From positions 186,001-250,000 of the forward strand of contig NZ_NPGA01000009.1 of the NCBI RefSeq assembly GCF_002259485.1: a stretch of DNA of 64,000 bases. Reading direction: 5' to 3'. The notes under the pieces are model-generated. The model did not search any database and had not been told where the DNA came from. It was given only the letters and a program-made list of their open reading frames with translations. Position 1 is the first letter of the stretch. Each line of letters opens with the position of its first letter. A program made the position numbers and the translations under genes. Origin of the DNA: Rhodococcus sp. 14-1411-2a (GTDB lineage Bacteria; Actinomycetota; Actinomycetes; Mycobacteriales; Mycobacteriaceae). Shown here in pieces: positions 33,297 to 41,951 of this stretch.

Positions 33297-33569
33297 ATGC
33301 GCTCAGTTGTTCTTGCCTTCGCCGCACTAGGGCTCACGGTGGGTCTGCTCGCGTCCGTGTCGGGATGGGCCGGAACCCTGTACGTAGAACCCGGCCAAAT
33401 GAGCCGGGCCTACGCGACTACCGCTGACATCACCTTGCAGGTCCGAGTCGGTCTCTTCCTCGAGTGGTGGACAAAAGTGCAACCCATAATCGGTGCCGTT
33501 GTCGGTGCTGCCGTTGGATTCACGCTCCACTGCAGAGGCTTTCGCCTTCTGCGCGTAGGAGAGACATGA
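33297..33569 (+). CDS. small two-helix membrane protein
   Basis: A 90-residue protein with hydrophobic segments at about 3-22 and 64-80 (PIIGAVVGAAVGFTLH). No family is recognised. It is divergent from the phosphatase-like gene. ATG at 33297 places the first segment at the N-terminus. After it, 33570-33803 holds no gene I can support. Confidence 0.5.
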   Translation: MRSVVLAFAALGLTVGLLASVSGWAGTLYVEPGQMSRAYATTADITLQVRVGLFLEWWTKVQPIIGAVVGAAVGFTLHCRGFRLLRVGET

Positions 33570-33803
33570 CGGCTCTACTCGACGCCAGGCTTCGTCTACC
33601 CGATTGTGTGTCGAAACCCTATGCGGTGTCGCATCTTCGCACCCGGTAGCAATCGTTGCGACTCCATGGATGTCGCTCGTTCAGCTCACGAAGCCACTGG
33701 GCCCCTCGGCCTCCGATGTGGGACGTTCCCATTCGTCTCAGCACCACGGAACTCAGTATCCACGAGACGCACCTCGGACGGCTCGACGAACGATGTCAGC
33801 GAG

Positions 33804-34694
33804 TCAGCTGCACGATCGTGGGCTTCTCGGAAGTTCTCGGACAAGCATTCCTAGCCACGCATCCAACGCTTCAGCGGTGACCGACGGTGCTTCGAGCGGA
33901 GTCAGATGACCCACACCAGGAACAGTGATCACAGACGATTCCCCCGGCAGCAATTGCCGCAGTCGAAACGCCTGTTCGACGGGAATCCAGGGGTCCTGTT
34001 CGCCCCATCCGATCGAGGTGTTGCAGCGGACTCGGGGAAGGGCATCGACGATGGGCCGCGTGTGTTCGGGACTCAGTTCGGCGATCTGTCGGTAGAACGC
34101 GGGCTGACCCTCGTCGGATATCCAGGGTTCGGTCAACATTGCCACGATGTCTGCGTCCAGTCGTTGATGTTCCGCTCCCGCGATGTATTCGGTAACCAGC
34201 GCCGAGTGCAGGTGTGCAGGCAACGCGGCGAAGACCTCGGCGTTGTCCGCGACGAGTCTGAAGAACTCGGATCCCCAGGGGTCGAGGGTCACCACGTCCC
34301 ACAGATAAAGCCCGCCGAAATCGCAGCCGTGAAGTAAATGGACTCCCAGGGCGACTGCACCGCCGATGTCGTGAGCGACGACGAAGGGGCTCTTCAACCT
34401 CCAGTGGTCGAGCAACAGCGCGAAGCGCAGCATCTGGGTGGGCAGGTCGGTCCGGACATCGGATCCCTGTGCAGACCGGCCGTATCCGGGCATGTCCCAC
34501 AGGTAGACACGATGGCCAGCGCTGAGGTGGCGCGCGGCCTGCGCCCACACCTGAGCTGACCAGGGAGTTCCATGGCAGAACACAACGTCCACTGAGGGCA
34601 CGTCCACCTCGGGAGCCAGCTCGTAAGTCGCCACCCTATCGCCGCCCACGGACACGAAGATCGGCTCTGGTAGATCGAATCTGTCGATCGTCAT
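33804..34694 (-). CDS. alpha/beta hydrolase, haloalkane dehalogenase/epoxide hydrolase type
   Basis: 296 residues. The oxyanion segment is HGTPWSAQVW (41-50), the nucleophile elbow AHDIGGAVAL with aspartate D109 instead of serine, and a late GVGHLTPLEAP histidine. An aspartate nucleophile means an ester intermediate as in dehalogenases and epoxide hydrolases. The MerR gene is divergent across a gap with a perfect palindrome and is the likely regulator. Substrate unknown. Confidence 0.8.
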   Translation of the reverse strand: MTIDRFDLPEPIFVSVGGDRVATYELAPEVDVPSVDVVFCHGTPWSAQVWAQAARHLSAGHRVYLWDMPGYGRSAQGSDVRTDLPTQMLRFALLLDHWRLKSPFVVAHDIGGAVALGVHLLHGCDFGGLYLWDVVTLDPWGSEFFRLVADNAEVFAALPAHLHSALVTEYIAGAEHQRLDADIVAMLTEPWISDEGQPAFYRQIAELSPEHTRPIVDALPRVRCNTSIGWGEQDPWIPVEQAFRLRQLLPGESSVITVPGVGHLTPLEAPSVTAEALDAWLGMLVRELPRSPRSCS

Positions 34695-34711
34695 GGGAAC
34701 GAACGTAATAG

Positions 34712-34727
34712 TTCAGGTCGACCTGAA
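34712..34727. promoter_or_regulatory. 16-bp palindrome in the hydrolase/MerR promoter region
   Basis: TTCAGGTCGACCTGAA is a perfect palindrome. On the minus strand it is preceded by TTGACT and followed by TATTAC, which look like -35 and -10 elements for the hydrolase. MerR proteins bind palindromes inside such spacers. The spacer is about 16 bases by eye. Confidence 0.6.
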
Positions 34728-34749
34728 GTCAATGTGAGACCATCGGCGA

Positions 34750-35145
34750 GTGAAGATCGGAGAGGCTGCGCGCGAACTCGACGTTCCGACTCACGTCCTC
34801 AGACATTGGGAGGACGTCGGTGTGGTTGTGCCCGAACGTCTCCCGTCTGGTCACCGCGATTACAGCGAGGAACACCTGCGTCGACTGCGGGTGCTGAGGG
34901 CCTGTCAGGACGTGGGAATCAGCTTGGCCGACATTCGCCTGATACTTCATCGAGACGAGCCCGAACGAACTGAAGTCATCGCAGACCATCTGGCCCGAGT
35001 CCGACGGCAGCAAGCTCGACTCGCCAGTGCCGAGCGCTTTCTCGCGCACGTCGTCGCGTGCACACACGATCTGCTCACCCGATGCGCGCAGTGCAGCGAG
35101 TACTCCGCTACGCAGGCTGGGCCGACTTCCCAAGAAGTACGCTGA
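34750..35145 (+). CDS. MerR-family regulator
   Basis: A 131-residue MerR protein. The winged helix starts KIGEAARELDVPTHVLRHWEDVGVV, and a dimerisation helix follows; two late cysteines (TRCAQCSEY) could bind metal or act in redox sensing. The start is GTG at 34750. It is divergent from the dehalogenase-like gene and separated from it by the palindrome, so it probably controls that gene. Confidence 0.8.
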   Translation: MKIGEAARELDVPTHVLRHWEDVGVVVPERLPSGHRDYSEEHLRRLRVLRACQDVGISLADIRLILHRDEPERTEVIADHLARVRRQQARLASAERFLAHVVACTHDLLTRCAQCSEYSATQAGPTSQEVR

Positions 35146-35173
35146 GTTTGCAGAGGCTCTCGCCACCCTCATT

Positions 35174-36022
35174 TCAGGCGCGGCCGAGTGCAGCGAGTTC
35201 ACGAAGGTACGCTCCCGGCGTAATTCCGGCGACGCCGCGAAAGTCGTTGATCATGTGAGCTTGATCGACGTAGCCCAGGTCGGCAGCAATACGGGCAGCA
35301 TCGGCTGCGGGGAGCGACAAACGTTGCACCACTTCTTGTAGTCGAACCCGTCGGGCGACTGCTTTGGGGCCCATCCCGAGTGACGATCGCAGCGCCCTCT
35401 GCACGGCACGTTCACTGACCCCGAGCATTCCTGCCACCGATTGCCCGGGTTTTCTGCCGATGCCCTGCGCCAAAGCATCGACAGCGGCGTTCGCGAGAAG
35501 ATGTTCGGCAGCCGCCGGTCGTTTCCCCAGCATCTCAGTGATCACTGAATCTGCCCGTACAGCATGGTCGGCAGCCGAATCCTGCCCGGAAATGCTACCG
35601 AGCATGCCGAAGAGAAGTTGGTCGGTCTCTTCGGTGATCGGTTGCTCCGCAGTAAGTCTCTTGGGATCGAGGTTGGATACGACAGCCAGTCCAGCTGGAC
35701 GCAGCCGGATGGCGAACACGAAGCCTTGACCTTCTATCGTCCGGGACCACGCCCTGCGTTGAACATTGGTGATCATGAACGGCGCAGGCACTGCACCGGT
35801 CTCGATACTGACCGTGACTGCCGGAAATTCGAGGACTCGCTGTTCGACGGTTTCGTCCGCAGACAATTCCCATCGCACGCTCCAGTACGCGTCGACAACA
35901 TCTCGAACCTCTGCAGCCGGTTCGTGCCAGGTTGCGTCGAAGCGACGGAGAAGCGCAGGAGCCATCACGCCGGAGCGTTCGTGAACGTCGATGGGCTTGG
36001 ACGCGACCTGCCTTTCTTCCAT
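35174..36022 (-). CDS. AraC-family regulator with DUF6597-type N-terminus
   Basis: About 282 residues. A sensor-like N-terminus carries DVVDAYWSVRWELSAD and LEFPAVTVSIETG; the C-terminal AraC helix-turn-helix pair includes SVAGMLGVSERAVQRALRSSLGMGPK and RIAADLGYVDQAHMINDFRGVAGITPG. It is divergent from the DUF1761 membrane gene, which is the probable target. ATG at 36022 is chosen. Confidence 0.8.
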   Translation of the reverse strand: MEERQVASKPIDVHERSGVMAPALLRRFDATWHEPAAEVRDVVDAYWSVRWELSADETVEQRVLEFPAVTVSIETGAVPAPFMITNVQRRAWSRTIEGQGFVFAIRLRPAGLAVVSNLDPKRLTAEQPITEETDQLLFGMLGSISGQDSAADHAVRADSVITEMLGKRPAAAEHLLANAAVDALAQGIGRKPGQSVAGMLGVSERAVQRALRSSLGMGPKAVARRVRLQEVVQRLSLPAADAARIAADLGYVDQAHMINDFRGVAGITPGAYLRELAALGRA

Positions 36023-36133
36023 GTCGCAATTCTGCAATACACCGAGCCTCGGGTCTCGAGACGATCACGCTATGACCGCCACTTCTTGGACCGATGTCGA
36101 CCGAGTGACTCAACCGGGCCGAAGGGGAGTGTC

Positions 36134-36526
36134 GTGAACTGGTTGGGAGTAGCCGGGGCAGCGGTTGTGTACTACGCACTCGGCGCGCTGTGGTTCGGCC
36201 CCTTGTTCGGGCGCACATGGGATCGCTCGATCGGGCGTGATCGGGCGCAGACAGGAGGCCGATTCCCGTTGTCCTACTACGTGGTTCCGCTCTGCTGCTC
36301 GGCGGCGACAACCATCGTGATCGCTCTCGTTCTCGACGCCATCAACGCGGATGCCGTGGTATCCGGGGTGCTCGTTGGACTGGGTGTCGGGTTGGCCTCC
36401 GCTGCAGCATCATTGACCAACGCGCTGACGCCCCACACTCCACAACCATTCGTGTTCGGAGCTGTCACCGCGAGCTACCACCTCACGGGAGCGACAGTAG
36501 CGGGTGTTGTCCTCGGAGTCGTCTAG
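36134..36526 (+). CDS. DUF1761 membrane protein
   Basis: A 130-residue membrane protein with four hydrophobic segments. The N-terminus VNWLGVAGAAVVYYALGALWFGPLFG is typical of DUF1761. Function is unknown. GTG at 36134 follows AAGGGGAG; the longer frame begins inside the regulator gene. It is divergent from the AraC-family gene. Confidence 0.75.
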   Translation: MNWLGVAGAAVVYYALGALWFGPLFGRTWDRSIGRDRAQTGGRFPLSYYVVPLCCSAATTIVIALVLDAINADAVVSGVLVGLGVGLASAAASLTNALTPHTPQPFVFGAVTASYHLTGATVAGVVLGVV

Positions 36527-36634
36527 GACGACGCGCGCGGCCGTCCGTGGCGCGAAGCCGGGCGGATCGACCTGACGTCGGACTTCGTCGAGGCCCAATT
36601 GGACGCGTACATCCCTGTTGATGGACGCACGAGG

Positions 36635-37045
36635 TCACTGACCTTCCAGTAGCTCTGCGAGTCTTTTCAAGTCGTCGGCGACCATGCCGAGATCGCGCTC
36701 GAATTCGTCGTCGCTCAGTTCGATTTGTCGGACCGTGAACAGAATTTCCGCCCCATTTGGATGACTCAGCACTCTTACGGGGTTGTTCACGACGGTCCCC
36801 GACGGCAGTGTCACGTCATGATCGAGGACGCCGAGGTCGTTGTGCGGCACGAAGCGTACTGTCACCTGTCCCATCGGCGAATCTACGAGAAGCCGATCAC
36901 CGTCGATGGTCACCGGGCTGTGCGCCAGTCCTGCCGCCCATTTGGGCAAGTTCGCAGGATTCGCGGCGAACTCGTACACCTCGTCGGGTGTACGGCTGAT
37001 AACTCGAGCCACATGTCTACTTGCCACAAAGGGTTCTCGGTTCAT
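36635..37045 (-). CDS. SRPBCC family protein
   Basis: A 136-residue START-like protein: RVISRTPDEVYEFAANPANLPKWA opens the fold. It ends in a short helix (MVADDLKRLAELLEG). Its ATG overlaps the stop of the upstream AraC-family gene, so the two are coupled. A ligand is not predictable. Confidence 0.75.
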   Translation of the reverse strand: MNREPFVASRHVARVISRTPDEVYEFAANPANLPKWAAGLAHSPVTIDGDRLLVDSPMGQVTVRFVPHNDLGVLDHDVTLPSGTVVNNPVRVLSHPNGAEILFTVRQIELSDDEFERDLGMVADDLKRLAELLEGQ

Positions 37046-37797
37046 AGCAGCGACCCTACGTAAGACGGGCCGCGACGTTCTTCCAGAAATCGGACCGGTG
37101 TCAACGTGGTGAGTGCACGTACCTCGTCACACATGTGCGCCTGACTCGCAAAGCCTGCGGCATACGAGAGCGACGCCAGGTCGGGAACGGTGGCAGCAAC
37201 GTCGACGAGCCGCCCGACGCGAATGACCCGGGCGAGGGTTTTCGGGCCGTAGCCGACCTCGTCGACAAACCTCCGATGCAGCTGCCGAACACCGACTCCC
37301 AAGCCGACGGCGAGATCACCGACTTTGATACCCGGCGACGCCTCGAGCACCTGCACAGCGGCCAGGACCAGCCCGTCCTCCGCAGGCCTCATGGCCCGAA
37401 CGGTGAGGTCGGCGAGCATCTTTCGCCGCGCTGGCATCGCACCGTTCGGATCGTGACCCGTAAGGACATGGGCAGCCTCCAACCAGGACGCTCCCAGCGC
37501 TGCGACATGCGGTTGCTGATCACACAATTCAGCGACTGGAATCGCACTGACCCTTCGAGCTGCGGACGGAGCGAGACGCACACCGACCATCTCCAGCGGA
37601 CCGAGGGTGACGGCTTGTCGGGCTGCGGTATCCGGGCCCGCCGCCTCGAGTCGTCCATCGGAGAACCAGATCAGATCCACACATCCGTCGGGAACGATCA
37701 ACGGCCGGTCCCCCACCTGCGACCGCCGCTCCCAGGTGCACCGAATCCCGTCGACGGGCGAGGGAAATTCGGCGTAGGTCCTTTCCGGCGGCAGCAT
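37042..37797 (-). CDS. AraC-family regulator
   Basis: A 251-residue AraC protein with a DUF6597-like N-terminus (RPLIVPDGCVDLIWFSDG, GVRLAPSAARRV) and a C-terminal helix-turn-helix pair (KVGDLAVGLGVGVRQLHRRFVDEVGYGPK, LASLSYAAGFASQAHMCDEVRALTTLTP). The first gene of a two-gene unit with the SRPBCC protein, in ATGA overlap. Stretch 37798-37969 holds only the operators below. Confidence 0.8.
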   Translation of the reverse strand: MLPPERTYAEFPSPVDGIRCTWERRSQVGDRPLIVPDGCVDLIWFSDGRLEAAGPDTAARQAVTLGPLEMVGVRLAPSAARRVSAIPVAELCDQQPHVAALGASWLEAAHVLTGHDPNGAMPARRKMLADLTVRAMRPAEDGLVLAAVQVLEASPGIKVGDLAVGLGVGVRQLHRRFVDEVGYGPKTLARVIRVGRLVDVAATVPDLASLSYAAGFASQAHMCDEVRALTTLTPVRFLEERRGPSYVGSLL

Positions 37798-37906
37798 GGA
37801 TGGAATTCTCCTCGATCGGGGCCAGATCTTCCGACGAACCGGGATCGAACACCGTGGTCACCGCTGAAAATCGGGCAGAGCCCTCCCTGGCATCCACCAT
37901 CCGATC

Positions 37907-37954
37907 TTGAACGTGTTCAAAAGCAGGTCTATGTTCGAATTTGAACACGTTCAG
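37907..37954. promoter_or_regulatory. mirrored pair of TetR operators
   Basis: TTGAACGTGTTCAA (37907-37920) and TTGAACACGTTCAG (37941-37954) are inverted copies of each other, 20 bases apart, directly upstream of the TetR gene at 37970. Each is also nearly palindromic. This suggests autoregulation by two TetR dimers. Confidence 0.65.
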
Positions 37955-37969
37955 AATTGAGGTGAATCG

Positions 37970-38641
37970 ATGGCTCGCACGTCCGAGACTCGCGACAAGG
38001 TGGTCGAGGTAGCTCTACGCCTCTTTCGTGAGGAAGGGTTCCAAGCGACCACGATGCGTCGCATCGCCGACGAAGCGGGCGTCTCGCTCGGGAATGCCTA
38101 CTACTACTTCGCCGGCAAGGACGAACTCGTCAACGAGTTGTACACGGTGATCCAGCGCGATCACCGCGAGCGTGCACTCCGCGTCCTCGTCGACGGCGGA
38201 TCACTATCCGAAAACCTTGCTGCCGTCTTGCATTCCGGCCTGGACGTGATGGAGCCGTATCACGCCTTCGGTGGATCGTTCCTACAGTTGGCGTTGCCCA
38301 CCCGGTCCAGTTCCAGTCCGTTCTCGGAAGAATCGTCCGACGCAAGGTCCATGGCCATCGACCTCATGCGAACCACCTTGGAGACGTCGAAACAGAAGGT
38401 TCCCGGTTCTCTGAAAGACGTTCTTCCGCAGCTGCTCTGGATGATCTACATGGGTGTCACCCTCCATTGGGTCACCGACTCCTCGGACAACCAGGCACGC
38501 ACCCGCATCCTGGTCGACGGGCTCGTACCGGTGGTGGCCAAAGCCGTACGCCTCGCTCGTCTCCCGGTGGCGCGGGGGTTGGTCACCGACGTGGCCGGCC
38601 TGTTGAAACGAATGACCTCTCCAGAAGGGTTGGACCAGTGA
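37970..38641 (+). CDS. TetR-family regulator
   Basis: A 223-residue TetR protein with the helix-turn-helix TMRRIADEAGVSLGNAYYYFAGKDEL. The start at 37970 follows GAGGTG and sits just after paired operators. Its stop overlaps the epimerase gene in GTGA, so it likely controls itself and that gene. The ligand is unknown. Confidence 0.85.
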   Translation: MARTSETRDKVVEVALRLFREEGFQATTMRRIADEAGVSLGNAYYYFAGKDELVNELYTVIQRDHRERALRVLVDGGSLSENLAAVLHSGLDVMEPYHAFGGSFLQLALPTRSSSSPFSEESSDARSMAIDLMRTTLETSKQKVPGSLKDVLPQLLWMIYMGVTLHWVTDSSDNQARTRILVDGLVPVVAKAVRLARLPVARGLVTDVAGLLKRMTSPEGLDQ

Positions 38642-39570
38642 CTGATTCACCATCGACTGTCGTCGTGTGCGGTGCCTCCGGCTACATCGGCCGGTACCTG
38701 CATCGCTCTTACGAAGATCGCGGCATTCGCGTCAGAACCGTCGGGCGCGGAACATCCAGTGATGCCACATGGTCCGACCATCGCGGCCTCGTCGACGTGC
38801 TCGACGGTTCCGATCTGGTCGTCAACCTCGCAGGCCGCTCGGTGAGCTGTCGCTACAACAAGGCGAACGCGGACGAGATCATGTCATCGCGCATCCAGAC
38901 GACGGCCCAACTCGGGCGTGCCTTGGCTCAGGTCCAGAACCCACCCGAGTTGTGGGTCAACGCCAGTACGGGCACCATTTATCGCGATTCGCGCGACAGG
39001 CCGATGGACGAACAATCCGGCGACATCGGGTCGGGATTCTCCGTCGAGGTCGCCCGCGCCTGGGAGCGTGAGCTGTTCGACGCCGATGTGGCGATTCGCA
39101 AAGTGGCGCTGCGTATGTCGATAGTGCTGGGTGCAGGCGGCGGTGCGATCAACCCGATCATCGACCTGGCCCGAGTCGGACTCGGCGGCACGATGGGCGA
39201 CGGCGGCCAGATGTTCAGTTGGGTGCACGTCGCCGATGTCGGACGCATCCTCGATCACCTCTACGACAACACAGGCATCTCCGGCCCGGTGAACTTAGCC
39301 ACGCCGTTCCCGGTGACCAACGAGGAGCTGATGCAGAAGGTGAGGAGCACTCTGGGCCGAAGCCGCGGGTTGCCGACACCGACATGGCTGCTTCAGTTCG
39401 GGGCACGGGTGATTCGCACGGAGGCAGAATTGGTCTTGAAAAGCCGTTGGGTGGATCCACAGGTGTTGACAGGCAGCGGTTTCGAGTTCCGATACCCCGA
39501 CCTGCAGGAAGCGCTGACCGACATCGCATCCGAGACGCCCCGAGGGTTGCTCCCCGTCGCCCTCGGGTGA
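38638..39570 (+). CDS. SDR39U1-like NAD-dependent epimerase (DUF1731)
   Basis: A 310-residue atypical short-chain reductase: a VVVCGASGYIGRYL nucleotide loop, VVNLAGRSVSCRYNKAN, the GTIYRDSRDRP region, and the C-terminal DUF1731-like segment (TPTWLLQFGARVIRTEAELVLKSRWVDPQVL). GTG at 38638 overlaps the TetR stop. A stem-loop at 39549-39578 overlaps its end. No substrate is known for the family. Confidence 0.8.
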   Translation: MTDSPSTVVVCGASGYIGRYLHRSYEDRGIRVRTVGRGTSSDATWSDHRGLVDVLDGSDLVVNLAGRSVSCRYNKANADEIMSSRIQTTAQLGRALAQVQNPPELWVNASTGTIYRDSRDRPMDEQSGDIGSGFSVEVARAWERELFDADVAIRKVALRMSIVLGAGGGAINPIIDLARVGLGGTMGDGGQMFSWVHVADVGRILDHLYDNTGISGPVNLATPFPVTNEELMQKVRSTLGRSRGLPTPTWLLQFGARVIRTEAELVLKSRWVDPQVLTGSGFEFRYPDLQEALTDIASETPRGLLPVALG

Positions 39571-39578
39571 CGGGGAGC
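39549..39578. terminator. strong stem-loop at the epimerase 3' end
   Basis: GCTCCCCGTC and GACGGGGAGC form a perfect 10-bp stem with a 10-base loop, crossing the epimerase stop. The convergent SDR remnant ends nine bases later, so it may serve both directions. Confidence 0.7.
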
Positions 39579-39586
39579 TCCCGAAC

Positions 39587-39964
39587 CTAGACGAGCGACG
39601 CCGACAGTCCTCCGTCCAGGATGTAGTGGCTTCCGGTGATCCACGACGCCCGGTCGGAGGCGAGGAACAACGTCACTTCCGCGATGTCCTCTGGCGTTCC
39701 CAGTCGTCCCTGCTTCGCGGCGACCAGGTCACCGAACGGAATCTGGGTCGCGGCTTCGAAGTCCGGGACCAGTCGGTCGACCATCGCAGTGTCGGCAAAT
39801 CCGGGGCACACCGCAATCACCCGCACTCCCGATGCTCGCATTTCGAATGTGGCGACGCGGGTGACCTGGATGACTGCAGCCTTTGTAGCGCAATAGGATC
39901 CGAGCAGCGCGGTGCCGCCCACACCTTTTTCAGCGACCAATATCTGGCCGCCGCCGATATCCCC
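39587..39964 (-). pseudogene. truncated short-chain dehydrogenase
   Basis: The minus frame carries only the C-terminal half of an SDR: a GGTALLGSYCATKAAV segment with the catalytic Tyr and Lys, then VCPGFADTAMV, TPEDIAEVTLFLASDRA and ITGSHYILDGG. The nucleotide-binding N-terminal half (TGxxxGxG) is absent; the frame upstream of about 39964 runs into the divergent TetR gene and does not look like SDR. It is probably a remnant of a gene once regulated by that TetR. Confidence 0.65.
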
Positions 39965-40021
39965 CGATCGGCCGTCGGGCATACACTGAGGTGACGACCA
40001 CGCGCGGAAAGGACCCGGCAC

Positions 40022-40660
40022 ATGACCCAGACCGTTGATCCTCGCGCGCGTATCGAAGAGCGAGCCCGCAACAAGTTCGAGGCCAAGCGCACCGAACTGG
40101 CCGAGGCGACGCTGCACACGCTGGCCGAATTGGGTTACGCGCGCACGTCACTGCGGGAGATCGCGCAGAATTCCGAGTACTCACACGGCGTGCTGCACTA
40201 CTACTTCACCGACAAACTCGACCTCATCACGCACGCCGTTCGCCAGTACGAGGCCATGTGTGTCACTCGCTACGACGAGGTGGTGGCCAACGCCGTCGAC
40301 GCCACCGGCTTGTACGCGGACTTCGAGGAGAAGTACTTCGCCACTCTGGCCGAGGACGCCGGCATCCATCGACTCTGGTACGACCTGCGCAATCAAGCCC
40401 TGTTCGACGGCTCGTTCCGCAACGACGTGCTCGAGATCGAGGCGCGTCGCGAGGACATGATCTGGCGCGTGGTCGCTCGTTACTGCGAACTTCGCGGCTC
40501 CACTCCCGCACTCGACAACGCCTCGGCCTACATCCTTCTCGACGGCATCTTTCAGCGCGCTCTGCTGCATCACCTGGCCGACAACACAGCCGAGATCGCT
40601 GCCGCGCGTCGCCAACTGCTTGCTGCGTTCGCATTACTGGACTGCCCGACGCCTCAGTAG
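40022..40660 (+). CDS. TetR-family regulator
   Basis: A 212-residue TetR protein. The helix-turn-helix is RTSLREIAQNSEYSHGVLHYYFTDKLDL, and an AAAGGA ribosome site precedes the ATG. It is divergent from the truncated SDR, so the loss of that gene's N-terminus may have cost it its target. Its end overlaps the convergent citrate-synthase-like gene by seven bases. Confidence 0.85.
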   Translation: MTQTVDPRARIEERARNKFEAKRTELAEATLHTLAELGYARTSLREIAQNSEYSHGVLHYYFTDKLDLITHAVRQYEAMCVTRYDEVVANAVDATGLYADFEEKYFATLAEDAGIHRLWYDLRNQALFDGSFRNDVLEIEARREDMIWRVVARYCELRGSTPALDNASAYILLDGIFQRALLHHLADNTAEIAAARRQLLAAFALLDCPTPQ

Positions 40661-41862
40661 GTTCCCGGTTGAGTCCCCGTGTAGATGCCTGGAACCCGAA
40701 AGCGAAGGGGCGCTTCGTCGTATTCCTCGAGTGCGTGTGCCGTCCACCCGACAATGCGGGCGAGTGCGAACAGCATCTCCGGTGTGTCGGACTCGAGCCC
40801 GTAGGCGAGGGTGAACGTGGCGAGAGCGAAATCCGAGTTCGGAAAGGTATCGAATCTGCTACTCACCTCCTCGATTATCGTGTCCGCTGCAGCGATCACT
40901 ACGGCGTCCGCACCGTGAGCCGGGTCCCGAAGCAGTCGCAGTAGTTCCTCGGCACGCGGGTCTCGGTCGGTGTAGATGACGTGCCCGAAGCCGGGCACCC
41001 GCTCCCCGGACCTCAATTGTGTTGCGAGAGCGCCTATCGGATCGTCGATCGCCATCGTCAGGAACCGATACACGGGATCGGCAGCGGAGCCGTGCAGCGG
41101 GCCGTCGATGCATCCCAGACCCGCCGAGACTGCCGAATACAGATTGGCTCGGGTGCTCGCTGCCACCCGAACTCCGAGCGTCGACGCAGCAAGACCGTGG
41201 TCTGCCATCAGGACGAGCGCGGCCTGCAGCACCGCCAGACCGTTCGGATTCGAGGAGTCGGACTTGATTGCCGCCCAGACCGATTCGACAACCGAAAGCT
41301 CCGAGGAACCACCACCGAGTGCTGCTGCGACCGTCGCCAGCAGCTGCCCTGCCTCGCGGACGACGGATGTGGACCCGGTGTCGAATCGCATCGGTCGGTA
41401 GGTGGACGCGATGTCGACGGCGATGCGGATCCGATCGATGGACCGGCAATCCGGCGACACCAGCCTTGTCGCTTCTCTGCATCGTTGCACCACAACGGAG
41501 TCCGCGTGGAAGTGGACTTCGTCCAGCAATTCACCCGTCCAGACGAAGTGTGCAACCGACTCGAACGCACGCGAGCTGAGCGCCACCGCATCACGCCCCC
41601 GGTAGTACAGATGCCCGTCGTCGATCAGCGTGATCCGAGTTCGAATTCGTTCCACGGCACCGATATCGGTACGCCGAGCGGTGTCGCGTCCGGCGAGAGA
41701 TTCCACCTCGTCTACGTCGAACACACTCCCCCGCACGCCGGTCAGTCGAGTGCTGGTCAGCAGACCGCGGCTGACGTACGCGTACACCGTTTCCGGCTTG
41801 ACCCCCAGCCTTGCGGCAGCCTGCGCGGTGGTGAGCATGTTCCGACCGTCGGCGTGCGTCAT
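40654..41862 (-). CDS. citrate synthase-like protein with N-terminal MerR-type HTH
   Basis: 402 residues. The first 45 are a DNA-binding helix-turn-helix (MLTTAQAAARLGVKPETVYAYVSRGLL), and the rest is a citrate-synthase fold (HLYYRGRDAVALSS, GCIDGPLHGSAADPVYRF, VPGFGHVIYTDRDPRA, RIVGWTAHALEEY). The GFGH histidine region is present. The fusion suggests either a regulator that senses acyl-CoA or oxaloacetate, or an enzyme that binds its own promoter. It is divergent from a normal citrate-synthase-like gene. Confidence 0.85.
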   Translation of the reverse strand: MTHADGRNMLTTAQAAARLGVKPETVYAYVSRGLLTSTRLTGVRGSVFDVDEVESLAGRDTARRTDIGAVERIRTRITLIDDGHLYYRGRDAVALSSRAFESVAHFVWTGELLDEVHFHADSVVVQRCREATRLVSPDCRSIDRIRIAVDIASTYRPMRFDTGSTSVVREAGQLLATVAAALGGGSSELSVVESVWAAIKSDSSNPNGLAVLQAALVLMADHGLAASTLGVRVAASTRANLYSAVSAGLGCIDGPLHGSAADPVYRFLTMAIDDPIGALATQLRSGERVPGFGHVIYTDRDPRAEELLRLLRDPAHGADAVVIAAADTIIEEVSSRFDTFPNSDFALATFTLAYGLESDTPEMLFALARIVGWTAHALEEYDEAPLRFRVPGIYTGTQPGTY

Positions 41863-41887
41863 GTCCGCCTTTCACATTGATTCGATC

Positions 41888-41909
41888 AACATTGACAATA
41901 ATCAACGTT
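41888..41909. promoter_or_regulatory. inverted repeat between two citrate-synthase-like genes
   Basis: AACATTGA and TCAACGTT flank CAATAA, an 8-bp inverted repeat with one mismatch. It is centred in the 89-base gap between the divergent genes. A second ATTGAT/ATCAA repeat lies next to it. The HTH-citrate synthase is the likely binder. Confidence 0.5.
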
Positions 41910-41951
41910 AGCGCGGATCGTAGGGGTTGACCAGCGCAAAGGAGTGCAGCC

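Noticed and set aside
33566-33649. 27-codon frame overlapping the small membrane gene stop in ATGA
   Set aside because: It is too short and without a hydrophobic or conserved feature; the overlap alone is weak evidence.
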